Assembly: GCF_036320965.1 (NCBI RefSeq)
Contig: NC_092287.1
Coordinates: forward strand, 4,756,297-4,820,296
Direction of reading: 5' to 3'
From: Panulirus ornatus
Taxonomy: Eukaryota > Arthropoda > Malacostraca > Decapoda > Palinuridae
Length of the DNA stretch: 64,000 bases
Shown here piece after piece: positions 12,540 through 24,519 of this stretch. Below the pieces are notes generated by a model. It saw only the letters and a list, made by a program, of their open reading frames with translations, did no database searches and was not told the origin of the DNA. The position numbers and the translations under genes are program-made. The stretch's first letter is position 1; each line of letters opens with the position of its first letter.

Positions 12540-12965
12540 TAACGGTCGTAAGTCCCGGGCTACGGGCAGTCTCATGCCGCCGCTAGGCCGGCCGGTGACT
12601 GGCGGAGACTGGCTAGGAATAACAATTACCTGGAACGTCTCTGTGAATGGCCGCCTCTCCACCACCTAACCTTACTAATACCCGCCAATCAGCGCCGTTA
12701 CGGGCCCCCGCGGCACATTTGCATAGGTGACACGCGCGGGGGATTACTCTGATAATATTTCAAGTCGGCGGAGGTGGCAGTAGGGAGGTCGTTAAAGGAC
12801 GCCTCTAGACGACGACCCCCCTCCTCCCTCCATGCGCGCGATGGTTCGGACGGTCGTCTGGTGCGCAGGCGGCGATGAATCGCCAGCGAGGGCGCATCTC
12901 CCTGGTACATCATGGCGCGCCTAATAATGTCCCCTTCGCCGTGATATTGGAACGTTGGCACCATC
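12540..12965. promoter_or_regulatory. CpG-rich block, possible promoter or conserved non-coding element
   Basis: This block is free of simple repeats and rich in CpG (CCGCCGCTAGGCCGGCCGG near 12,577; GGGCCCCCGCGG near 12,702; CATGCGCGCGATGG near 12,832; ATGGCGCGCC near 12,913). It contains a CCAAT word (about 12,684) next to AGCGCCGTTACG, and a perfect ATTTGCAT octamer at 12,717-12,724. Such a cluster fits a promoter or CpG island, but no adjoining coding exon can be recognised, so the call rests on composition only. Confidence 0.3.
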
Positions 12966-13029
12966 ATCCAGAGGGACATTTTGCCGCACAGTGAATAGTA
13001 ATGGGATGTTAGGCTCTCTCCTGTTGGAG

Positions 13030-13150
13030 GTGTACACGGTACTAGGGGGTATGTATGGGGGGTGGGGGGGATACTGCTGATGTATACTGGTATACTTGTG
13101 TATAATGCGTGTGGGAGGATACTGCTGATGTATACCTTGTGTATAATGCG
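13030..13150. repeat. Short degenerate repeats
   Basis: GATACTGCTGATGTATAC occurs twice (about 13,070 and 13,118) with G-rich spacers, a two-to-three-unit diverged tandem of about 48 bp. A (CTC)n run follows at 13,261-13,278. Confidence 0.6.
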
Positions 13151-13649
13151 CGTTTTTCTGTTGTATTCTTATCTTTACCACATTATTTTCGTGTCCCACA
13201 CCTGGCCATACTAAACGTATAGTCACGTTATTCTAGTTCTCTCGGTGCTATTGTTGCCTTCTCCTCCTCCTCCTCCTCTCGTCTGTAGGTCCCAGGTCTT
13301 CCTCCCAGGTCTTCCTCTCTGGTCTTCCTCTCCCTCTCGCGAGCCTAACGTGGTTATGGCCCTCCCTCTGTGCTGAGTTCGTGCTCTCACTTGCCTTCTG
13401 GTCTGTGTCCGTCGACTCGTCCCTCTTGTCTCCCTTGCTGCGGTGAGCCTTACCTACCATCTCCTGCCTCTCCTCCCTCACATCTCTGCCTCCCCCACAC
13501 ACCCACGACCCTCCCACACCCCCGCCCCCACCTGCCAGAAGCCCTTCCTTGGTCCCTTGATCCCAACTAATGTCTTCCCAGACCAGCCCTGATACCTAAC
13601 ACACTCCCCCACCCCCACCACTGCCTTGCTCTACCACATGTTCATGTAG

Positions 13650-13862
13650 TCTACTGTATTCCTAGTTCAGTGCTGTAGTCTCCTGTATTCTCTAGTTCTG
13701 TGCTGAAGTTTCCTGTATTCCCTAGTTCTGTCCTGTAGTCTTCTGTATTATCTAGTTTTGTGCTCCAATAACTTTTATTCTCTAGTAGAATCTGTACCGT
13801 GGTTTCCTGTATTCCACGCACAGGTGTGGTAATGAGCTGTATTTTTTAACCGTTTGCTGTAT
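13650..13862. repeat. Degenerate ~33-bp minisatellite
   Basis: The phrase TGTAGTCTCCTGTATTCTCTAG recurs four to five times with substitutions (13,672; 13,707; 13,734; 13,802). It is an old, decayed tandem array. Confidence 0.6.
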
Positions 13863-13893
13863 TGTGTTCCATTCTGGTGTCCTACGCTTTCGC

Positions 13894-14062
13894 TGTATTG
13901 TGTTGTATGGTAGACAAATATGCAGCATTTGGCTGCAGACCATACTACTGTATTGTGTTGTATGGTAGACAGATATGCAGCATTTGGCTGCAGACCATAC
14001 TACTGTATTGTGTTGTATGGTAGACAGATATGCAGCATTTGGCTGCAGACCATACTACTGTA
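13894..14062. repeat. 55-bp minisatellite, three copies
   Basis: TATTGTGTTGTATGGTAGAC starts at 13,896, 13,951 and 14,006 (period 55). Copies are near identical, differing by AAATA versus AGATA. A partial fourth ends at about 14,062. Each unit contains the palindromic word TGGCTGCAGACCA. Confidence 0.9.
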
Positions 14063-14079
14063 TCTAGAATTGCTGTGTT

Positions 14080-14310
14080 GAACCAGATTAGCCACCAGAC
14101 CAGTTTGGTCTGAACCCATGGCTAACCTGTATGGTCAGACCAGACGGCTCAGCTGTTTCATAAGACCAGGCGGATGGACCATTTGGCCAGAGCTAACTTA
14201 AACCACTCCTTCAGACCTAAGGGCTAGACCAGAAGGTGCTCTAGATCAGAGACAAACCATACCCTGTGCTGGACCAGATGGCCGGCAGACCAGATGGGTG
14301 TAACGCGATG
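14080..14310. repeat. AGACCAG-rich cryptic repeat
   Basis: The word (A)GACCAG recurs about ten times with irregular spacing. It includes a 7-bp perfect hairpin CAGACCA-GTT-TGGTCTG at 14,096-14,112. Confidence 0.5.
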
Positions 14311-14341
14311 AGGGAGGGTCTCTTGAGTTGTGGTCTCCATC

Positions 14342-14391
<50 letters not shown>
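14342..14391. repeat. (GA)n microsatellite
   Basis: About 25 GA units. Confidence 0.95.
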
Positions 14392-14392
<1 letters not shown>

Positions 14393-14478
14393 GTACTCGT
14401 AAAGATAGCTTATCATAAATACTACGAGAGTTACTGCTATGGCCTGACAAGGCGCAGGCAGGTGGCTCACAGCTTGGT

Positions 14479-14484
14479 GGAGAG

Positions 14485-14546
<62 letters not shown>
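14479..14546. repeat. (GA)n microsatellite with one slip
   Basis: GA repeats with one AA interruption near 14,500. Confidence 0.95.
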
Positions 14547-14548
<2 letters not shown>

Positions 14549-14739
14549 CACCTTCGACGAGATTATGTCAGGGTTAGGAGCTGTACGTAACATGTTACCG
14601 AGTGTGTTACGAGATGGAGAGTATGCCACCAGGCGTGGCTGGAGCGTAGCGGTCACCTCACGAGGGAGAGGGACAACAGAGAATGGACTAAGAGCATTTG
14701 GAAAGATACGTAATTCAGGAGAAAATGGAATAAACACGT

Positions 14740-14980
14740 GAAATGGGGTATAAAGGGAGAGGGGCAGAGTAAGAGAGGGGTGAGCAAGGGATAATGAACT
14801 GGGTGAGTGAGAGAGTTGGATCAATGGGTAGTGAGTTAGGAGAGTAATGGAGAGGTGGAGTAATGGGTAGAGAAGGGAGAGGAAGTGAGAGGTGGACTAA
14901 TAAGTAGTGAGAAGGGAGGGGTAAGGGAGAGGTGGAGTATAATGGGTAATGAGAGGGAAGGGGAGGAAGTGAGGCAGGTG
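14740..14980. repeat. Degenerate ~45-bp purine-rich minisatellite
   Basis: GGAGAGGTGGAGTAATGGGTA-type units occur about five times with much divergence between 14,800 and 14,975. Confidence 0.55.
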
Positions 14981-15048
14981 CGGTGATGGTGTGGGACCCA
15001 TCATGACCCCTCCTCATACAGGGCTACCTGGAGCCTCGCACTGCTGGC

Positions 15049-15385
15049 CACACTACTCACCAGGCTAAACAGGTACTCACCAGGCTATACAGGTACTCAC
15101 CAGGCTAAACAGGTACTCACCAGGCTAAAAAGGTACTCACCAGGCTATACAGGTACTCACCAGGCTATACAGGGACTCACCAAGCTATACAGGTACTCAT
15201 CAGGCTATACAGGGACTCACCAGGCTATACAGGGACTCACCAAGCTATACAGGGACTCACCAGGCTATACAGGGACTCACCAGGCTATACAGGGACTCAT
15301 CAGGCTATACAGGGACTCACCAGGCTGTACAGGTACCCACCAGGCTCCACAGGGACTCACCAAGCTATACAGGGACTCATCAATC
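15049..15385. repeat. 20-bp minisatellite, about 16 copies
   Basis: The unit is CACCAGGCTATACAGGTACT (20 bp) with a few substitutions (TATAC/AAAC, GGTACT/GGGACT, CAGG/CAAG). GGTACT units sit mostly on the left and GGGACT units mostly on the right, consistent with local expansion of variants. Confidence 0.95.
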
Positions 15386-16392
15386 TTAGGGGATACTTAA
15401 AATCCCCAGGGAGTCCTCACTTGTACTCATGAGTCTGTAGGGATACGCATTATCCTCAAGGGTCCTGACTTGTATCCTAGAGTCCTCAAGGATGTAAGGG
15501 ATTCTCAGGGGGTCCTCCTTGTCTCCGGGGGTCCTCATGTGAGATAAGCCAAACCATAACAGTTAAGGAATCGGAATGCTTATCTCTTCTTAGTTCCAAG
15601 GTTATTATGGATCTTCACCAGATGGTCCCCTGCCGTATGTCCTGCATGACATTATCTTCATCTCAGCTGGCCAACACTCTCTGTCTGTTTGGTGACTTCA
15701 GCACCACTCGCATCCTTCTCACATATTTTCAAGTTTACTTTTTTTTCTTCCTATTTCATTATAGAGGTTTTTCCATCTATAATACATCTCTATCTATTCC
15801 TGGGGAATCTGTGACAGATCCAGCCATAGCAGTTGCGACACGTCCCCCTGGTACTGACCCACCTCCCGCACTGTATACCACTTTCCTTCCCCCCATCATG
15901 GCTCACGTTGGCCATCCATTTTTTGCTTTCCCCGACATGGCTTTACCCTCGTCGTGAACACTGCCCCGGCACCGTGTGTCATCGTCACTACCCATACGTA
16001 CATACGTCAGCATCATCTCATGTCGTAGTTCTCCACCTTACATATTGTCCCAGTCCCCTTGTGTTACCTCATCGTGCGCCACACCGAACCCCAGTCACTT
16101 CGTGTGCCACCACCTTCCTTAACTCATACGCCAGACCGAGTACCCTCAACCCACGCCCGGCGCCCACGCCTCCCCCCCGGCGAGCCACAGGGGAGGTGGC
16201 AGACCAGCAGGCCCTTCCAGTAAAAGGATGGACTCGATTATTCATTTATCATACTTAAAAACTTCGGCCGAGGGAGGCACATAAATAACCAGGGACGGGC
16301 TGGCTGGCTGGCTGCTAACGACGGGGCGAGGGAGAGAACCTCCTCCGCCCCGTCCCTCCTACACACTCCCCAACGTTAACACATTAGACTGA
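15386..16392. other. Degenerate repeat remnant then unique DNA
   Basis: 15,386-15,545 carries GGGTCCTCA/GGGATTCTC words, probably a decayed relative of the 20-mer array. 15,600-16,258 has frames of 116 and 141 codons without known motifs (Pro/Thr/His rich). 16,260-16,390 is GC-rich with (GGCT)4. No gene recognised. Confidence 0.4.
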
Positions 16393-17292
16393 TATTAACC
16401 CCTTGAGCACGACGTTACGACCCCTTGAGCACGACGTTACGACCCCTTGAGCACGACGTTACGACCCCTTGAGCACGACGTTACGACCCCTTGAGCACGA
16501 CGTTACGACCCCTTGATCACGACGTTACGACCCCTTGAGCACGACGTTACGACCCCTTGAGCACGACGTTACGACCCCTTGAGCACGACGTTACGACCCC
16601 TTGAGCACGACGTTACGACCCCTTGAGCACGACGTTACGACCCCTTGAGCACGACGTTACGACCCCTTGAGCACGACGTTACGACCCCTTGAGCACGACG
16701 TTACGACCCCTTGAGCACGACGTTACGACCCCTTGAGCACGACGTTACGACCCTTGAGCACGACGTTACGACCCCTTGAGCACGACGGTACGACCCCTTG
16801 AGCACGACGTTACGACCCCTTGAGCGCGACGTTACGACCCCTTGAGCACGACGTTACGACCCCTTGAGCACGACGTTACGACCCCTTGAGCACGACGTTA
16901 CGACCCCTTGAGCACGACGTTACGACCCCTTGAGCACGACGTTACGACCCCTTAAGCACGACGTTACGACCCCTTGATCACGACGTTACGACCCCTTGAT
17001 CACGACGTTACGACCCCTTGAGCACGACGTTACGACCCCTTGAGCACGACGTTACGACCCCTTGAGCACGACGTTACGACCCCTTGAGCACGACGCTACG
17101 ACCCTTGAGACGACGGTACGACCCTTGAGCACGACATTACTTCCCTTGAGGACAATGGCACAACCCTTAAGGACAACGGTACGACTCATGACCCCCGACG
17201 GTACGATCACTGAGTACGGTGACCTGGCCCTTGACCTGACCCACAAAGGCTCATGTCAAAGGTTATTACCGGCCATCGTACTCAAGGGCCAC
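16393..17292 (+). repeat. Largest array of the dispersed family (22-bp unit)
   Basis: More than 30 tandem units with core GAGCACGACGTTACGACC. They are spaced 22 bp because of a CCCC run, whereas most other loci have CCC and 21 bp. Copies are almost identical from 16,400 to about 17,100 (variants GATCACG, GAGCGCG, one CCC unit near 16,749), then decay. At 17,215-17,292 comes the hub (GGCCCTTGACCTGACCCA, then GGCCATCGTACTCAAGGGCC) with the start of an opposite-strand arm. Homogeneity implies recent expansion. Confidence 0.95.
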
Positions 17293-17462
17293 ACACACTC
17301 CCTTGCGTAAGGGTTCGCTCCGCGGTGGCCGGAAGGCTGGAGGAAAGTGGAGGTTTTGCAATCTCCGGTAAGTGGAGGCAGCCACCTTGCTCCCGCGCGC
17401 TCGCCAAAAAAAAAGAAAAAAAGAAAAATACTACCACAGATGTGAAATTACTTTGACGCCAG

Positions 17463-17465
<3 letters not shown>

Positions 17466-17541
<76 letters not shown>
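17466..17541. repeat. (GA)n microsatellite
   Basis: About 38 GA units. Confidence 0.95.
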
Positions 17542-17543
<2 letters not shown>

Positions 17544-17746
17544 CTTTCACGGGAGATCAAAGACGAACAGGTTAAAGCTGAGGCCCCGCCACCAATGACA
17601 AGAAAACCAATATTTCAAAGATTCTTATAACCAGTTCTGCCGGGGCCAAAACTACATCAAAAACCCCCGCGCGGAAGACGCCCTAGTAATGACCGTGGTG
17701 GTGGAGAAGGAGGAGGAGGCAGGCAGGCAAGGAGCTGTTCCTCCTG

Positions 17747-17851
<105 letters not shown>

Positions 17852-18429
17852 CCTGATGCCGGGATAACCCCTCACCACCCCCCACCCCCCGTCATCCTGC
17901 CCTTCCCCACGTACACATAACGACTAAACAAACACCGTAATGATATAATCCGTAAATAAGACAGTCACGTATTTCAGCTTATTTCTATTTTCCTTGACAG
18001 ATTCGAGGCTAAAATGCCTCCTCCCCCGAGTGTCGGGCCGCTTGAGGCACGTCAGAATGTGTTTCTCGTTCATTGTTTCCTGCAAGATTTCCATGTAGTG
18101 GGTGTGGGTGTGGGGAGGAACCTTCTGCTGTGCTACACCGTCCTTGTCTGTGTTGGGATTACAGTTTTTAAGATAACGTTACCGTCTTCCAGCAGATAAC
18201 CTCGTCATAGACCATCAGGGTGTCGTCTGTTATCTCTCTCTCCTGTACTTCTCCTCCTCCTACTCCTCCTCCTCCTCCTCCTCCTCCTTCCCACAGCTCG
18301 GGAGACGTTAGCTAGGCTGCTGCTCATGTACCGCTGGTAATACCCACCATAACTCCACGGGGATAGGCTGCCACATTTCATATCTCGGCACCTCACCTCC
18401 ACCATACCTGCAACTTATCGTATATGCGG

Positions 18430-18430
<1 letters not shown>

Positions 18431-18471
<41 letters not shown>
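18431..18471. repeat. (TG)n tail of a retrotransposon fragment
   Basis: About 20 TG units. On the minus strand they are (CA)n directly following GGTAATTA, the 3' terminus of the element at 18,472-19,230. Confidence 0.9.
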
Positions 18472-18474
<3 letters not shown>

Positions 18475-19230
18475 TACCACTTTTACCGTAAGGGAAGGAA
18501 GTTTCACACTCGTGGAACCCCCATCTCTTAAACTTTCTCTATTGTAAACTCGTATGCTGTTTACATTAACAATCTTGTAATTTAGTATATTCCAGTCATC
18601 CACTAGCCGTAAATTATAAAAGTACTTATTCGCGTATTTTCTGACAAGATTCCCAATTTCATGTATGTCCTCTGGTTGTTCTATCTCAGCATCTCTTGAA
18701 GACTTGGTCGCTGTCTGCGTCATGAAACTGGTTTGAAGACTTGAAGGCTGTGAACAGGTCACACCTCACTCTTCTCTCTTCCATGCTGGGCAAATTTAGG
18801 GCCTTCAGTCTCTCTCTGTACCGGGGTTTTCTTGACTCCGGCTTTATATTCTGCTTTTGTCCTGATGGTGTGTGTGAACAGCTTCTGAATTTACATCAGT
18901 TCGATAGTTATTGTAATATCTGTTGTTAGACAGTTTGTCTCCTTCGCTGTTCTCCTAATGTGGGACTCTGTCGACAGGTTATGGACGATGTCTCCTCCCC
19001 AGGTTCCTGCAGCTCATTTCCTTCTTAATAACATTCTTTTGGGGGCTTTTCTGTGCTCCTTCCTCATTACCTTACAACACTCGGGTCACCAAACATCACA
19101 CGATACTCTCCAGATTTTCTAGTTTCCCTCATGAGTTGATGGTATCGTCCTCGCTCCCGATGTCCTCCCTCATGATTTTGTCCTCATCGGCAAACATGGT
19201 CATCTGGGAGTCCCATGAGGTGAAGGCTCA
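18472..19230 (-). pseudogene. Non-LTR retrotransposon ORF2 C-terminal remnant (CR1/Jockey-like)
   Basis: Read on the minus strand from about 19,230, this is the end of a reverse transcriptase frame. WDSQMTMFADEDKIM (near 19,195) is the catalytic YADD-type motif with the second Asp replaced by Glu (GAG at 19,183-19,185). The reading then breaks into several frames. LPSMEERRVRCDLFTAFK near 18,780 and a segment ending RLVDDWNILN (near 18,590) follow the usual thumb/C-terminal order 'L..LEERR.RGDLI..YK ... N.VVD.WN.LP'. The last codons (CCACGAGTGT on the minus strand, complement of 18,506-18,515) and the GGTAATTA end match the copy at 35.1-36.4 kb, so both are one family. Frameshifts and stops make it dead. 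CR1 versus Jockey assignment is uncertain. Confidence 0.75.
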
Positions 19231-20295
19231 ACGCTAGAGAGGAGGTTGGTACACTGATGTTTTGATGATGTTGATATCGGTGAGGGTGGAAGGTGTTCGT
19301 TCCTGTGGCGGTCTGCACGAACTCGGGCGGGTTCGTTGTGATGCTGGCTGGTGTCGAAGTGCATTGTTGGGATCCCAGGTGGTCGAGTTAAACGGGAGTG
19401 CCAGGCGCAGCAGGTACCTGTGTTTGGTTTTCCGCTATGTTGATACATTACTAGAAGTTCTAGTGGTAAGAACATATCCATATCGTAATATGTACATATA
19501 TATTGATAGACAGGTGGTGTAAATATACATATATTAATAGATAGAGAGTTCAATACAGGTATAGGTAATAGATAGGTCACTACAGAAATAGATAAGATAA
19601 TAGATAGATAGGTCAACACAGATATAGATAAAGTAGTATATAGTTCTGTAGGTTCAGGTTGGAGGGAGACGTGTGTAGAGATGTTTGCCTCACAGCTGGG
19701 CCGTGTGTGTGGGACTTCCCCTCCCGATGTTGCGTTAACCTTCCGTCACACGGAGTATCCAAAAAGGCACTAGAAACCTCCTCTTTGTGCCACTCTCCCT
19801 CTGCTCTCCCCTCTCCCTCGCCCCTTTATTTGTCCTCGTTACAGCCGAGAGTTGCTGAGGTGAGGCTCGGTGTAATGTACATAGCGGCACACTGTAGACA
19901 CAGGCGGCTGAGGCGAGCAGTGGTATGGGGGAAAGAATCAGCTGCAGATATTGGCGGTTGAGCTGAGAGATATTGAGCCGGGTATTGATACTGTGAAGAT
20001 ACTGAGGCCAGTGTGATGTGTGAGGCAGGTTGCTGAGGCGAATACTGATGCAGCTCTGATGCTGAGGTATGTATTTACTGCGCTGAGGAGAGAAATAAGT
20101 ATTGTTCTTGTACACAAGAGATACTTTATCACTATAACTGATAACCGATTGACTACTAGATTGATACATAGATATATCGATAGATATATATATATACGGG
20201 GGGTTGGGGTAATGGACGTGATGTCACTAGGTTGACCCAGGCTATGCTTGAGTTCAAGGTAGACCCTGGAGTAGTGTGAGAGGCTTGGCTGTGGG
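19231..20295. other. Unique DNA, nothing recognised
   Basis: Contains GATA/TAGA cryptic repeats (19,490-19,640) and a TGAGG-rich stretch (19,855-20,075) that looks like a very degenerate repeat. No gene or RNA is supported. Confidence 0.4.
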
Positions 20296-20526
20296 TTGTG
20301 GGTGAGGTGCAGGTGGTGGGTGAGGTGCAGGAGGTGGGTGAGGTGCAGGTGGTGGATGAGGTGAAGGTGGTGGGTGAGGTGAAGGTGGTGGGTGAGGTGC
20401 AGGAGGTGGGTGAGGTGCAGGTGGTGGGTGAGGTGCAGGTGGTGGGTGAGGTGCAGGTGGTGGGTGAGGTACAGGTGGTGGGTGAGGTGCAGGTGGTGGG
20501 TGAGGTGCAGGTGGTGGGTGAGTTAT
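20296..20526. repeat. 18-bp minisatellite, about 12 copies
   Basis: The unit is GGTGAGGTGCAGGTGGTG (18 bp) with sub-variants GAAGG and GAGGTAC. Being a multiple of three, it yields hexapeptide-repeat frames on both strands; these are artefacts. Confidence 0.95.
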
Positions 20527-20609
20527 GCATGATACCTGTAGGGTTGAGGCCATTGTTCCCGTGTTGCTAATATTATGGTCCTAAGCTGGGGAAGGCAATG
20601 AACTAGCTA

Positions 20610-21335
<726 letters not shown>

Positions 21336-21616
21336 CTCATAACCCTGAGCTCCTTCCTTCTATCTCCGCCTCATGACCCTGAGCTCCTTCCTTCTATCTC
21401 CGCCTCATGACCCTGAGCTCCTTCCTTCTATCTCCGCCTCATGACCCTGAGCTCCTTCCTTCTATCTCCGCCTCATGACCCTGAGCTCCTTCCTTCTATC
21501 TCCGCCTCATAACCCTGAGCTCCTTCCTTCTATCTCCGCCTCATAACCCTGAGCTCCTTCCTTCTATCTCCGCCTCATAACCCTGAGCTCCTTCCTTCTA
21601 TCTCCGCCTCATGACC
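21336..21616. repeat. 34-bp minisatellite, eight copies
   Basis: The unit is CCTCATGACCCTGAGCTCCT plus TCCTTCTATCTCCG (34 bp). Copies differ only by ATGACC versus ATAACC, with the ATAACC type in the first copy and again in later ones. Near identity points to recent amplification. Confidence 0.95.
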
Positions 21617-21829
21617 AAGCAAGAGCTAATACCTACGCGTTGAGTTCAGCTACCAGGCAACACGGTTGGTCCCGCCGTATACACACGTAGTCAAGTTGCA
21701 GTCCTCCATCTTATATATGGATAGAGTTACGTCATACGGGACACCAGTGTGGCCCATGAGTTCACTCCTCTGGCAGTTCCATCACCTCCAGAACTGAAGA
21801 GAACCCCCCAGCTGACCAGGGGAGAGAAC

Positions 21830-21894
21830 GTGTGTATGTGTGTGTGTGTGTCTGTGTGTGTGTGTGTCTGTGTATGTGTGTGTGTGTCTGTGTA

Positions 21895-21930
<36 letters not shown>
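21830..21930. repeat. Interrupted (TG)n microsatellite
   Basis: TG dinucleotides with TC/TA interruptions at near-regular intervals (TCTGTG, TATGTG), suggesting duplication of an interrupted block. Confidence 0.9.
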
Positions 21931-21931
<1 letters not shown>

Positions 21932-22226
21932 TAATGGGGTATTGTGTCCGGGCAGTAATCCATAGCGGTATATATCATGTTGAGGTGTACGTCCATGTCT
22001 GCTCTGGCCTTCCTCTACCTCCAGCACCCCTGCCTGGGAACTCTGCCACCTGCCAACATTCTCGTTATTTGACGACGACGCTGCCACCACTGCCAACGCT
22101 GCCACCATTGCCCGCGACTTCCTCCTTGCCATCGTTGCCAACACAAGCCTGATTGTGAACGATAAAGGGAAGCCATTCCTTTTGTATTGTCCATGACGCG
22201 AGGGGCCAGAAGGGTGACGCTTAGGT

Positions 22227-22546
22227 GGCATGGAGTGTGGGCGGGAGACTGTGGGTGGCATGAAGTGTGGGCGGGAGACTGTGGGTGGCATGAAGTGTGG
22301 GTGGGAGACTGTGGGTGGCATGAAGTGTGGGCGGGAGACTGTGGGTGGCATGAAGTGTGGGCGGGAGACTGTGGGTGGCATGAAGTGTGGGCGGGAGACT
22401 GTGGGTGGCATGAAGTGTGGGCGGGAGACTGTGGGTGGCATGAAGTGTGGGCGGGAGACTGTGGGCGGCATGAAGTGTGGGCGGGAGACTGTGGGTGGCA
22501 TGAAGTGTGGGCGGGAGACTGTGGGCGGCATGATGGGTGGGCGGGT
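22227..22546. repeat. 30-bp minisatellite, about ten copies
   Basis: The unit is GGCATGAAGTGTGGGCGGGA plus GACTGTGGGT (30 bp), almost perfect with rare T/C variants (GTGGGAG, GGGCGGC). Its length is a multiple of three, so frames on both strands are long and meaningless. Confidence 0.95.
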
Positions 22547-22689
22547 CGTATGGTATAGATTCATAAGGAATTATGATATGGTTTGTGTGACTGACGGCAG
22601 CACAGACCGAACGTCTACAGTGAAAATACCATACAATGTAAACACGTGGGCTGTAGAGAGGTGGGGGTTCAACATGGTGTTGCCATCAT

Positions 22690-22810
22690 GATGGGTCTGG
22701 GGGGGAGACACACCCCCAGCCTTAAGTCCCTCCTGCCCACCCTACCCCAGCACCACTGGTTCCCCAGGTCCCTCCTGCCCACCCTACCCCCAGCACCACT
22801 ACTGGACACT
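22690..22810. repeat. Two-copy ~47-bp direct repeat
   Basis: GTCCCTCCTGCCCACCCTACC occurs at about 22,727 and 22,769, each followed by CCAGCACCACT. Confidence 0.8.
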
Positions 22811-22959
22811 AGGTAAACGTTCTTGTGAGGACCTGGAAGGTGGGTCGGGGGTCACCAGGCAACAGTGCAGTATTGGGTTGGGTCGATACGTGCCTCATTC
22901 TCGTGGTGCTCCCTCCCACCTTCCCTCCATACACCACACCTTACATGCCATCACCCTTC

Positions 22960-23155
22960 CTAATACACTGGTACGTCTTGCTACCCACCAAGTGTAACGG
23001 GCCGGGGTTCGAATCGCGGATGGGGTAGCCGGCTCACAGCCGATCCAACTTTTCATCCTCTGTTTTGTTTGGGCAACACCAGTCATACTCTCTCTCTCTC
23101 TCTCCCTGTACTGTAACCCATAAAGTGACGGCACCTTACGATAGGCATACACGAC
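22960..23155 (+). mobile_element. tRNA-derived SINE-like fragment
   Basis: GGGGTTCGAATCGCGG at about 23,004 is a textbook RNA polymerase III B box (GGTTCGAATC). It is followed by GGGTAGCCGGCTCACAGCC, a CT-rich stretch and CTGTACTGTAACCCATAAAG, a body I loosely recall from decapod SINEs. I do not see an intact A box upstream, so the copy is truncated or decayed. The alternative of a chance B box cannot be excluded. Confidence 0.45.
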
Positions 23156-23480
23156 GTGTCCTACAGTCACCCAACCCTGACCTGCATTCTCCCACGTCCT
23201 GCTTTCTTCCGCCGCACGCCCCACATCCTCCCCATCATACTCCCACCCCAAGCTTCATCCTACCACCCACACGCCTTGCATTCCCCGTCCTGCAGGCTTC
23301 CACCGACTTGCTCTCTCCCCATTAACATTCTCCCACTCCCCAACCTGCATTCTCCCACCCTCACGGAGTGCATTCTCCCCAGCCTTCATTTTCCCCACCC
23401 CACGCCATGCCTTCTCCCCTTTTCCATAGTTTCCCTCCCCTGAACCAGCGTTCTACCTCTTCCACACTGTGTATTCCTCC
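23156..23480. repeat. Fossil ~30-bp pyrimidine-rich minisatellite
   Basis: CCTGCATTCTCCCACCC-type phrases recur about ten times with heavy divergence (for example near 23,176, 23,276, 23,343, 23,367). It is consistent with an old, decayed tandem array. Confidence 0.5.
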
Positions 23481-23608
23481 CATGTACAGTCGCCATCCCT
23501 CTACCCCGATCCCTTCTGTCACGCCGATCTGCATTTCCCTCACTTGGGTTCTCCTTATGTTCCTTCCCTTGACACCCACGCTCTTCAGCCTCTTATCCCC
23601 GAGAAAAA

Positions 23609-23610
<2 letters not shown>

Positions 23611-23679
<69 letters not shown>
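23611..23679. repeat. (TA)n microsatellite
   Basis: About 34 TA units. Confidence 0.95.
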
Positions 23680-23683
<4 letters not shown>

Positions 23684-23769
23684 GATGAAGACTGTAAATA
23701 TCTTCGTGTGCCAAGATAAGAGCACAGTGAATGTATCACTAAGTTAGAGTAGCTGATCACAAGCTTGTA

Positions 23770-23821
23770 GACCGTAAAGGTCATGTCAAAGGTCAGGTCA
23801 CCATCATCATCATCATCATCT
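23770..23821. repeat. AGGTCA hub remnant plus (CAT)n
   Basis: AAAGGTCATGTCAAAGGTCA then GGTCACC holds three AGGTCA words (23,778; 23,790; 23,795), and a (CAT)n run follows. The same AAAGGTCAGG.CATCAT string heads the dispersed 21-mer loci, so this may be a hub that lost its arm. Confidence 0.5.
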
Positions 23822-23903
23822 GGTCACATCGTGGTGACGAGATGAATTATATTCCCCTCGCATGTGAACATCGTCCCGCCACAACGACAGCCAAGCTGGA
23901 CGG

Positions 23904-23904
<1 letters not shown>

Positions 23905-23979
<75 letters not shown>
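23905..23979. repeat. (GA)n microsatellite
   Basis: About 37 GA units. Confidence 0.95.
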
Positions 23980-23983
<4 letters not shown>

Positions 23984-24519
23984 GCTGCCACAGCCTCACA
24001 CCATCATCATCAGAGGGGTCTCTGGCCCCCCCGTGTTCATGTACAGGTACGTGTCAGAAAAGGGCAGTAGTACATGCCGCTCTCCGTGATGAACACCTTG
24101 TACAAGTCCAGCCTGAGTGTACGGTGTGTTGTGGCTGGCGGGTCGTCACCACGCACGAGGTCGGTCGGTGTTTGCCCAGGATGGACGCTCAAGGAAAAGC
24201 AAATATTTCTCACTTCGATGTTGGCCAGGAAAGGTCAATTTCACGCTGTCGTGTGGCGGAGTCCTGGCCCTCTGGTGGAGGCCAGTGGTTTACCCTGATA
24301 TAAGCACCAGCATCATCGCCATCGTCTGCTTCATAAGAGTCATCACGAAACAGAAAAGCAACGCCAGAAATGTGTTTCACGTTGGGTGTGCAAATGTAAC
24401 TATGAATATTCAAATGAGGAATGAGTATTTCATTTTGTGATGGTAGCGGCAGGAGAGGGGCTGTTCCCGGGACGTGGGGCACTGTTATATCAGGGTGTGT
24501 GGCTCTGGTTCACATGATG
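23980..24519. other. Unique DNA, nothing recognised
   Basis: Overlapping plus-strand frames (23,842-24,303 and 24,117-24,440) start in or beside the GA tract; no conserved motif is seen. Confidence 0.4.

Noticed and set aside
12717..12724. ATTTGCAT octamer as a definite POU-factor site
   Set aside because: One 8-bp match is expected by chance at this length; kept only as part of the CpG-rich block.
14096..14112. CAGACCA-GTT-TGGTCTG hairpin as a terminator or RNA structure
   Set aside because: Seven-bp arms occur readily by chance in sequence so rich in AGACCAG words.
20254..20570. Hexapeptide-repeat proteins on both strands (for example HPPPAP)
   Set aside because: They are both strands of the 18-bp minisatellite; opposite-strand frames of equal length show it is a unit-length effect.
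21782..22564. 260-codon minus-strand frame, the longest in the window
   Set aside because: It is the 30-bp minisatellite plus a TG/CA tract read on one strand; the part between shows no known domain.
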